Shown: positions 40,001-52,000 of the stretch, piece after piece | How positions within the stretch are numbered: position 1 is the stretch's first letter | How the letters are laid out: every line of letters begins with the position of its first letter | NCBI GenBank assembly: GCA_907163375.1 | Contig: CAJQUW010003149.1 | Span: 124,001 to 188,000 of the forward strand | Direction: 5' to 3' | Origin: Prostheceraeus crozeri | Taxonomy: Eukaryota > Platyhelminthes > Polycladida > Euryleptidae | DNA length: 64,000 nt | Translations under genes and position numbers: made by a program | The notes under the pieces: generated by a model | Databases searched by the model: none | What the model was told of the DNA's origin: nothing | What the model saw: only the letters and a program-made list of their open reading frames with translations

Positions 40001-43000
40001 TACAATGATATAAATATGCTAATAAAGTTTAGGACAAAAAATCATAAATACGATTTTGTAACAGGCAGTTATGCAAAAAGATTGCGATATGAAGCACGTC
40101 TCTGTGAACTTTGCAATGTGGAGACTCTATATCACTTCATGATAGAATATCCATTGTGTCAAAATATATGGCAACAAATTGCACCATTGATATGTTATTG
40201 CGACACGATAGTTGAATTTCATAAATTAATGAACACCTTGACTCCAACGCATTTGAAATCCATGCCAACGAGTTACGCATGGTCATAAAAGAAAGCATTA
40301 ACCACAATGAATCTGAAATCTAAATAAATGCTCAATTATTGATTCCTCTCCTCCCTGATCTGCTTATTTATTTTCTACAGCACTGACCGCTCGCTGTATT
40401 ACAATGTATTCAATCCGACCATAACATTGTAATATTGTTTTCCAATGTATTTTGGAAATAAACAATTTTTGATTCTTGACTCAAGATAAAAAAATCTGAC
40501 AATGTCAGCAACGTCCAAGCTCCAATTACGGGAGAGTAGTGTCGCCAAACCATCATTTTTTCACATAATAGAATGAGTCAATAGTTTTCGTTGATATTCA
40601 GTCGGCGATAGTCAATCTATTGCTAATTCCAACATGTTTTCTTTATAGTGTCCTAACGGTCAATAAACTTCATAAAACAAGTGCTAATGTCGCTAGTGTA
40701 TCTACATAAATTCTGACTTCGGACGAAGATTCAACTTGCGAATACTTAACTTGCACTGAAGAGAATTGAAGAATTGATCTAAAGAGTAAGTCAGAAAATT
40801 TGAAGAATTTGAATATACAGATTGTTTCATAAAAATTGGATCACCCTTAAACATCGCCTTAACTTCAACTTTGTCTAACTCCGCCAAACTTGAACGAATT
40901 TCTCTGAAATTTGGAAGATATGTCAGTTGTGCTTACTAATATCATTGTTGGAAATTTCAAGCATGAATATTGAGTTGTTTTCCTGTTATAGATAAAAAAA
41001 GTAGTAGATAATTTGATCTTCATTTAGCAATGTTACATAAAATCATACCTCACTCTTATAAAATTACATTTGTTTCCTTTGTTATGTAATATGTTGTTCT
41101 ACAAGCCAAAAGCTATCAAGCAAAACAAAAATAAAGAAAATCGGTCAATCAGAGCCAGTATAGCACCATTATTCATCAACAATAGTGTAACTGCTACATG
41201 TGATTAACTGGACTTCATGTTCCATAGCTTCCTGACTTCGTTGCGGTGGTGTTGGCAGCACTCCTGATTGCTTTCAGCTAGAAATCTATCTCTTACCGGT
41301 TGAAAACAATACAAAGCACAAATGAACAATAACGAGATCGCATTCACAAAAGGCAAAGTGTCAGCCTTGCTAGAACTAGGGTTTTCTTTGCGAGCTACAA
41401 GCAAGCGACTAAATGTCCCTTACACAAATGTGCATCGATAGCATAATGATGATTTTCGGCTCTGTCGTAAAGAGGGCTCAGGCCGTCCACGCAAAACATC
41501 CAAACGTAGAGACCGCCTAATTTTGAGATTTGTTTAAGTTCATCCAAGTCTCTCGTTAACTGAGATGGCTGCACTAGACTCATCTATTTCTAAGTCCACT
41601 ATTCGTAGAAGACTTATTGAGTCGAATTTCAAGAGCTGTAAGAGACCCTCTCAGATCGAATTATCAGATCAGCATACAAAAAGACGTCTCAGATGGGCAA
41701 TGAGTCATTGTCACTGGCGAAATCAATGGGATCGGGTTGTCTGGTCTGATGAGGCATCAGTCCGTCTGAAGGATAGTGATGGTCGATTGAGATTATGGAT
41801 AGAATCTGATCAGGAAATTCTGAGACATTTACATCGTCCCCGGGTACAAGGTGGTGCGACTCTACTGATTTGGGCTGGCATTTGGACCAATGGCCGCTCT
41901 GAACTTCACATACAGCAAGGAACCATGAATTCTGAACGCTATGTGAATGTTTTACGAATGAACATTGGCCAAATGACAGATCAACTTGGTGATCCATCGA
42001 CTTGGTTATTTATGGATGATAATGCTACGTGTCACAGGAGTAGTAGAGTCAACTTATGCAAGTCTCAATTGGGGCTTAGGACATTATCTTGGCCAGCTCG
42101 TTCTCCTGATCTGAATCCCATAGAAAATGTATGGAGTATTCTAAAACGTAACGTTCGTCGTTCACTGCTACCTACAGATGGCGCATCACAACTTACGTCA
42201 CTGTTAAAAAGAGAGTGGAGAAAGTTAGATCAGGCAAAAATCAACGATATCATCGAATCAATGCCCAGACGAATTGGTAATGTCATTGACAATAAGGGTA
42301 GGGCCACAAAATATTAGCTTCTTAAGAACCGTTACTGTATCATAGCTTATCAGATTATATAAGGACATTTTAATATATTAGGGACATGAAATAACATGAA
42401 AAATGCTTTCTGTATCATACTTATGTTTTATTTAGTCAAATTTTGGGATGATCCACTTTTTATGAAACGAACTGTATTTTCAGAGCATATTAGTATGTAT
42501 TTATTGCCGCACAGAGGCGTCCACTTGTCGCACAATAACGGTGTAAGAAGTCACACCCCAACGTGTTCTAATTCACTTGCACCCACAGTTGTGAGACTGA
42601 CAAGTATGAAATGTATGACATGTGCGAATTCTTTGCAAGTGTGATGCAGCACATTGAACAGATTTCTATGGAATTGCAGAAACTCTACCTTAACAATTCT
42701 ACAATAAGATCCAAAAATGAAGAAGTTTCAAACATGGAGGTCTTTTAACTTTATTCCCTCATATATAAGGGTATGATGAACATTTCAAAGATTAGAAGAC
42801 CCATTTGAACTGCTAGCATCCCGGCAGAAAAGTTTTTGGATTGCGATGTCTAAAGAGAAAGCATTTAAGGACTCAAATTGATCATTTTATGTCATAAAAG
42901 TTCATTATCTCCATCACAACAACAACAACTGAAAGTTAATCATGAAGTTAGCTACAAAAAGAATGGAAAGAATAAAAGAGAGATAACATTCGGGTAATTG

Positions 43001-46000
43001 TAAGTTAACAAGAGACTGTTTCCTACCTAAGTCATGGATTTCTGTCTAAATGGAGCAATCTTGGGGAAAATTTGGGTACTTATGGGTTAAGTACGTTTCC
43101 CCCCTCACGTTTTCAAATTTGTCTTAAATTGTTAGAAATGAATCAATCGTCACAAAACTTTGGAGACAAGCATTGGAGCATATTTTCTACCCACATGCAA
43201 AAATCTATGCAAATCGGACAAGCACTTTTTGCTGTAGAGGCGATAACATGAAGTGCAGCGATATCTGCAGCTTGATCTGACTTCGCCTGACCTCATCCTC
43301 TGAGCAGACGGCACTTGAGGTCAATAAAGTCTTTTCTAGACAACTCGTGAAGTGATGATGACCAGGCCACATCCCCTACATGAACATTTTTAACTTAAAA
43401 AGCTGTGGAGAGGTAGCAGTCGTTGGAAAATTTCAAATAGCAGTGGATGAAACGAAGACGGAAAGAGAACAATGCACACACGAGCAACAATAATGCCTCG
43501 AACAGACAAAGTCAGATCAAGCTGTTGACATCGTTACACATCACGTTATCGAAGACGGAAAGAGAACAATGCACACACGAGCAACAATAATGCCTCGAAC
43601 AGACAAAGTCAGATCAAGCTGTTGACATCGTATGAGAAATCATTGGTCACGCGGTCCGATATCTATGATTCATACAACTCATACATTGAGGAAATGTGTC
43701 AGTTTGTCGGAAAACTGTGGCGACAATTCGGTTGCACCAGTCTCAATTAAACTCGAGCTTCGCTCTCGTGTAATCGCTCGTGGTGTAGTTGTTTGACCTT
43801 GCCAAAAACAAAGAATATTCAGAAGTCCTTTACGATTTCATTGCACAAAATTCGAGATCCAATGATTTTGACTCTCGGAAAATTTGGAAATCCACGGCAT
43901 TTCATTGCCGAGAGAACCCTGATCATTATAGTTAAATGACCTTGAATAACGGCCATCCAAGATACAAATCCAATCCTAGCTGCTTCAATAATGGATGAAG
44001 AAGTTGTTTTATTTTCACGGAAGCTACTGAGGACGTCATAACGTTATGTAACCCAGAATTATAAGAATGAGGGAAAATGATTTCTTAAGAAAATATGTAC
44101 ATAGTCGCTACAAGAAGAGAAGACATACAATTTGAAGAAATATGCTGAAAGGCAAATCCGCTTACGTTTCATGTTAATCTAAATGCATGTGGGATTCAAT
44201 ATTGTGAGCGCTATTATAATTCGCTGCAAACTACAGTGTTGTTCGATGAAACTGAATCACTGCTTTTAAAGTAAGATATTCGCTGATAATTTTTTCAGTG
44301 CTGTAGAACTTATTAATTGCTTAGTTGCATTACATTATACAGTCAGTTAGACTACATCATTCATGTTTTGTAACGAATACAATCACAAGAGCTCATGTAC
44401 GCTAGTTTGGTCCACTGTAATCTACTCCATGTACTAACTGAGCTTTGAGCCAGCTAACTGGAATTAGTAGTAAAAATCAATCTTTGCTTAAATGCAAGTT
44501 ATTACATTTTATGATCAACATTTCTCCGAACAATTTACATGGCAATCAAGCATTCAACAATCACATTTTCATTCAGTATCATTAGGAATCTCCGATAAAT
44601 GGACGACTGAATCATTCAATAGGCCATTCGCTTACAGCTGTGTACTGTTCATATCAGAATTCAAGCCATCATTTAGACATCCACTAAAATTAATGATTTG
44701 GTCCTGCATCTCTTTCCATGGGACTGGTTGCTTTCATTTGGTCGAAGGATCGATGAACTCGGACCAATGTGTGTGTCATTTCTACTAGGCTTCTTCCACA
44801 AATAAATGAGTGGTACTCGTCTCCAAGCAATTGCTGGGTTCATCAAAAGACCTAGCGCCGTGCCACACGTCACGGAAATTAAAGCAAACCTTGACTCAAT
44901 AGGGAATCCGAGTTTTAAAATGGCCTGGCAACTCACCTGATCTCTCACCAATAGAGAATATCTGGAGCATTTTAAAACGCAGAATTAGGAAAGAAACACT
45001 GACAACAAAACAAGAACTGATTAATTCCTTGTTACGATAATGGGCAAGAGATGATGCTCTGAAGAACATGTGTCCCGATTTGGTTAATTTAATGCCCTTC
45101 AGGATAAAGGCTTGCATCAAAGCAAAAGGTGGTCCTATTGACTTTTGATTTTTTTTGACATGAATTTCGTGAATTCTGTTACCTATTTTTGTTTTTCGTT
45201 CGAGGCTTATCAATAGGGTAGAAGTGAGAAGCAGAACCTTGTTTTTCATCACTTTTTTTGGAAATTTAGAAGTGATTCAGTTTCATCGAACAACACTGTA
45301 CAGCATCATCCTCGAGAAAACATCTATTTACTAGGAAAATTATAGTGAGATGCATTTACATGATGGAGAAATGTTGAGGTTGTTGCTGGTCTATGATTGC
45401 GCAATGTGTGACGATCCAGACGAAGAAAGATAAACTAAGATGCACTTTAGGGGAAAGAAAGTGGACTTCTTCGAATATGATTTCTTCATTATCAGTGACT
45501 AGAAGATACACTTTCATTTCAGACAGGAAACTGAACTTCTGTTGATTACATCTTACTCCTCAAAACAACCGCAAAATGTGTAATAAAAGTTCCTACTTCG
45601 CTTTGACGTAGCCTTCGAGACACAGTGGTTATGTGATTGGCCAAGCGATATTTTTGGTTTAGAGGTACAGCCGCGAAAGTGCCATTGGAAGTGAGGAAAG
45701 GCATCCGAGATAAACGCATCACAATGCTAAAAAAAGTCGTACTGTGTCAACACCAAGACTTCAAGACTGATCTGCGATTCCAGAGCTTAATTGTCTCTAC
45801 CCTCCAAGAAGCATTTGATCCTGACGAGGTCGGCCTCTTCGAAATCAACAACTTGTGCGCCGCTAAGTGGGAACCATCGTGTCCATGGACATCCTTTTTG
45901 CTCGCCGTATCCGCGGTGAGCATGCTCAAACAACAAGCGCTCGTGAACATTAATCTTGATAATAAAGCTATCTGAATCATCACACATGCAACATAAAGCA

Positions 46001-49000
46001 ATGTAAATAAGCGATGTGAGCTTACAACTGGTTTCCCAACGATTTCATCCTCCTCTGGCTGTCGATCAGAGTCAGAATCCTGCTTCGATGCTGAAATGCA
46101 AAATGGAAACACATGGAAATAACAGCAGAAGCGACAAAGCGATGTAATGGAAAGCTCGCATAGTTATAGCAGCGAGGTATTCTATTGCAGCGGCGACTAT
46201 TGATAAATGACTATCATGGCCACACTGCATATAGCTATCATTGTCCATATGCTCGGTACATGCACAGGAAATAACAGTTTCGGTTACGAAAATAATAGAT
46301 GCGTTCGAAAATCAAAGGTTTTCTACACCTGGCCCTGAGCTCACCGGTATATTTGTAAAGGTCCACACGGTGACCACGAAATATCTTTCGCCTTCCGTGA
46401 AGTTTAATTCAGAATAAAAACGTCATGATATGAAAGTAATGTGCTGATGACGGCTGAGTCAGACACGTTTGCAGTTCTCGTAAAGAGTTAGATCAAATAT
46501 TACTCTCAACTCTAAAAATCTTTTTCCTTTTGGGGTATCGGCTCGCATTCTAAGAAGTCTCGGCCGTCTTACTGCGGTCGTCTGGTGACTCGGGTTCATA
46601 GTTTATGAGAAGCTACACGTCGTATGTCATTTGCGATAATCATGGCGAACATATAATTTCATGGAAGTCTAAATCTGTCTCGTCTTGTGTGCTCAATTTG
46701 ATTTCTTTGAATTAAAACTACTGTCGACCAAAACTTTGAAGGTTTTTTCTCTATCTTTCGGCTGTAAATATAGGCTGCTTCCCTTCTCGTTGAAACATGC
46801 TTGTGCGATAATCATTCTTACGAAAAACCGCTAAAACGGAAAGGCATACAAAGAATTGCAAAACCTCAATTCTCTAAAAAATTAAAGCTAATTCAAACAG
46901 CTTTGATTTGATACTTATTTCGGAATTTCCGCAATCCCGGTTATTAAAAGCATCTTCAGTTAATACTCGCAGTTTGAGATATTGGATAGATCACATAAAA
47001 TGGCAAAAATAGCATTTGTGTTTTCAATATCAAAAAATACACTTTGACGCTGTTGAAGCATTCGTCAGAGAGACCAAATGATAACGGAAAATACGGATTG
47101 ATTTTCGGATATAAAAACCGACAATTTGGTTAATCGTGTAAAATATGTAAACTCTTAATATGTAAACAGAACTGACTCACACACTTATGAGAGACTGTAC
47201 AATGGAGACGTAAATGTTAATTCAATTCATTACGAAAACCTTCGAGAATTCACTTGGGCTGCACTATAAATTAGCTCTAGACAATTTAACCAACACATAA
47301 AGGTCAAAATATGTCGTCTATATCACGGCTGTGAAAGAAGACAGTTCCGACCGATGAAGCAGACTCTGTTGACCAATCTACATAAAAGCAGATCATCTAG
47401 TCAGCCGGTTCGCAGTGGAATGAAAGGCTGCATAAGTAGGCTGTATATTCACATACTAGTCGCAAAATCTGTGCATCAGCAGACAGATTCTCTTCAAAAC
47501 AATGTTTGGACACAGTAGCTCTGCCTGACGTATTTCACAGGAACCAACAGAAATTATCTTATTGCTCTCACACGAGATTTTTCGGTCTACTGCGTCAGGA
47601 ATGAGGTGAAGCAAATCATGCAAAGTGAGAGGATATCGCAATACGCTGCATTTCTGGATGCCAAGAAGCTCAATGAACTTAATACAGAAACAGTCAATCA
47701 GTTACCGATGCTACTCATAAAATTCAAAAGTAGTGCACAACTTCATTCCTGATGATAGTCGTGTGCAGTCGACCGTAGTATTTTGTGTGTGAATACGATG
47801 TACATTGTACATAGATAAATAGAAAAGAACATCGATTCTTTGTGGGCACCTTCGACTTTGGAGTCACGTAATAAGCAACCTCGACCCATTATTCCAATCG
47901 TAGGAGTAGTCATCGTACTGAAATTTAATATATTTATCTTTCTCAATTTCTACTTGTGAATACATTTCCTATTTCTAGTTCTGTGATGCTGATCTTTGTT
48001 AAGATAAATGAACCATGAATGACGTCTATCATGAATGACAGAGAGAATTATTTTCTAAGATTGTCAGATTTTCAAGGAAATATGGCATACTCGTTACAAA
48101 GAAGACAATGGTTTGGTGGGATTCGAACTCAAACAAATTTACCGGTGTATGTCCGAAACACAACAGCAGAATTCAGTCTGATCTACACACATAAGTTATC
48201 GTGGAGAATTTCATCAAAATATATTCAGTTTAGAGCATCATTAGAGGACCGACAATTTCTATGTTGGAGTATGACGACATCTGAACATCAGATTGAATCA
48301 CAAATCCTCTGTTCACGAATTATCAAGAAGCTCTTTCATCCAATAACTTTCCATTTACAATCTATTTACCAACGCAACGCTATAAAGCACTGCAGTGAAT
48401 TTTCCGAGTGTCAGTCAAATCTGATACTGGCTAATGCGCCAGATCATATCGACCTCATTCCCAAATTGGTGTAATTTTAGATTTCTCATAACGTTCAGAG
48501 ATAATCAGCTTGCGATTATTTTCTAGAAATGATTATGATAAAAACAAGTTCATCTTTCAGTATATAAATAATATTCATCCTTTGTCGAGCTTATCCAATT
48601 TCATCACGTAATGAGTTACCGAAAACGTTTCATAAACTGTTCATTCAAATATTTCTATCATAAGAGAAGTAAAACTCAGGAAATTTTATAATGATAAACA
48701 TCAAAACATAGAACTCCGACAAGTCAAATGCAAAACATAAAAACAAAGGCGTCTCACAAGTTAATAAGAGATCTTGAAGCAATAATTCGCAGACATGATG
48801 TACAGGCATCCTAACATAGCCAGCAGACGATAACTGCTTCATAAAATCTACAAAAGGAAACACCCGTCTCAATGCTGAGACTCAAGCTATCTAAATATGA
48901 TTTTTCACATTTAACCCTATTTGTCTAAGACTTTTCATATCAGTAAAGAATACATTATCAAAACATTATCAACAACCACCTACTACTTGCAATTAACTTC

Positions 49001-52000
49001 AATAATCGATCTTCATTGCTACATCATGACATAGAAGAGACTAACTCTGGTGAGGGCATAAGTTACATGGACTAACACTCTCAAGGATGGAGGCTTCATG
49101 CCCCCCCCCCTCTGAAAACTGATATCGGATACCGACAGCAGATGCTCTGTCGTTCACGAAGTTTCCCGTCAATCAATCCAATCAATATTCCTATCAGGAA
49201 TGCACTCAGATGTTTTATACGATAACAAAGGAAGCGATATCAAATGCGTCACGCATATAATTCATGGAAGAGATTACTGTTCAGTGCAATACATACTTTA
49301 TCCTACATACGAGCTGCAATGACAATTTGATCGCATGAGTCGGTGTAATAACAATTAAGATAGTTTCATCAATGTCTTGTGAAGAATCGAAGTGTTTTTA
49401 GTCGGTATCTAAAGTGACTTGTCAGTAGTCCTGATGAAGGAGTGATACAGTAACGACTTGTATTGACTATTGGCATTGTACTGCTCAATTTTCACATGAA
49501 ACTATCCACTTTGGTCGATGGCTAGCTGAGAAACTAACAGATGGAATCTCTACAAAACTTCTCCATTACAAATCCTCGGTTTGTAAAGAAAGGTTTGTTT
49601 GAGGACAAGGCAGACAGAGCAGCAGGTGCATCAATTAACTTACCAACGGCATCCTCAGCATCTGCAGTTTGGCGGGGACTGCTCGCTGCTGAGCTTGACT
49701 TACTGTTTGATTCTGGAAGAAAAATATGAACAAAATTAATTTCCTGCTTCAATGAATCAAAGTGCAAATATTACAGCGTCAGAAAAAGTTTCAGGAACGG
49801 AACTTACTCGATGAAGATTTCGATGAGGAATCTGAAAGAGAAATTTCATTTTTCAATTTATTCTTTTATCAATAGCAGAAACAGAATTTCATCATGGCAT
49901 TTCATTACTTAAAACACATGGATATTTTATATTATTTCTTCGTAAAATCCTTGGAATCTGAAGTTACTAGCGTGATACTTATACAGGTACTTGCCAACGG
50001 CGAGATCCTTAGTGTCAACTAGAACTTTCAAGATTGTCACGATTCATCGACGGGTGCGTGAACGGTACTGACATAGTCAGACTTTTCTGGAACGCAGTAA
50101 TACTTTAATTCGGATGCCCTTCTTGCCGATTTCCAGCAACACTTTTGGGGCTCCACCTCTAGACCAAAAGATCGCTAGGCCAAGCACCTAACCACTGTGC
50201 TGCAGAGAGCACTGCGCAACTTACGCAAGTTGAGTGAAATATTAAATACATGTACCTGACGATGCGACTAGTGTGTCGTGGAATATCAGCTAATAATGAA
50301 GAAAGTTTACATGCTGGAATATCTTTTATATAGCTGAAAGTACATCTGACCATTTTGTCATCATAACTAGCCATCATGGAGTGGACTCCGTGGCACAGTG
50401 GCTAAGTGCTTGGCCTAGTGATCCCTTGGTACAGAGGTCGAGCCTCGAAGTGTCATCGGAAGTCGGCAGGAAGAGCATCCGGACTAAAAGATCGCAATGC
50501 TCCAGATAAAAAGTTTGACTTAGTGACCACCGTCCAAGTCCTTAATATGGAAATCTAGCAATCATTAAGGGAATAAAGAGAATTTCTCTAAAACTCCCTA
50601 ATTGAGCCTGGCATTAAGAATTTATTTAGAGTACGAGGATTAGCGAATTAGAATAAATGAATGCCGCCAAGTGAAAGTTTACACGCCATATGTCACTTTC
50701 ATGTAATTCAGAGAAAAACTTCAAGAGAAAAGCAGTGGCCAATGCCGGGATCTCATTGCACTTCAGAGGTCGGTGTGCAAGGTCATACAATGTTGTCATC
50801 TTTTCCACTTAGAGACAAGACAGTTCACTTAATCAATGACATAAAATCTGAGGCATTGAGCCTGCAGAATAATGCACCGAGCGCAGTGCGACATAAAGAC
50901 TCGGTCAAATATATTAACTTATATCGGAATGAGAATTAATTCGACTTCTCAAGCAGGAAGAAAAACATTTCTCTTCGACTCCGTATCTAAATCAAGCAAG
51001 ACATATTAGCAGTGGATTTGTTCCAATCGACAAAAAGTGTAACAAACTCAAATGATTAGCAAATCTCGTACATTTTCTTGTCTGACATAGGCGCCGATGC
51101 TGATAATGACTTAACCGACTTCCGGATCGCTGCTTTCTTGTTGGAGTGTGAAATTCTATCTATGGACAAATGCTCGACAATTTATCCTCTTTTTCATCCA
51201 ATTAACTTCGAATCGGGATAAGTGAGACGCGATTAAGTCGCAAAAGCTTCATGGATAAAATTGTCCCACTTCATCGGAAAATAGTTTGGACAAGGGATAC
51301 AGTGCCACATGAGCGGTCCGTTTCTGATGAATAGAATACGCAAATTTGTAGTAATGCAAATACGCACCATTAGGATATCAATGCGATCCTAATGGTGTCG
51401 TTCGCAATATCCTGCGATGCTTAGAACACCCGCAAACCACGTTTAAAAAAGTATTGAAAAAAGGCTCTGTGTTTAAATGGGTGAAAATCTGGTTTGATAA
51501 ATCATCAACTCCTTTTTGAAATGAAGAAAATCATTTATAAATCGAAATCTTCTATTTTTTCGCGAGCTCTTTCATACCATCTGCGATGGCCATCGTCAGG
51601 CAACGATAATGGGTATATACAGAAAAACCATGCGCAGAGCTGCATCAGTTTGAAAATCAAGTCCATTTACAAGTCTGAGTGCACTTTGGTACCTTTTAAA
51701 CCGTACACAGCGAATCAGTCTAAAACATCCCATCAATCGACAATTACAATTCTGAACTTTTCTGTGATTCATGCACTCGTTTTATCTACTGAGTATGTTG
51801 GTAACGTACTAACCACAATGCCAAGTCCCTGAGAAGTATTTCGCGTTACTCAACTTCCGCGTGACTAAGTTCCCAAGTATTTTCTTGTAAGTTGCTTCCA
51901 CAACAACAAAATTCATCAAATTCAGTTCCAGTTGAATCTTTGAAAAACTAGCTAAAATCAAGCAACGAGGGGCTCTGAAGACCAATCTTACAAATTTCTT

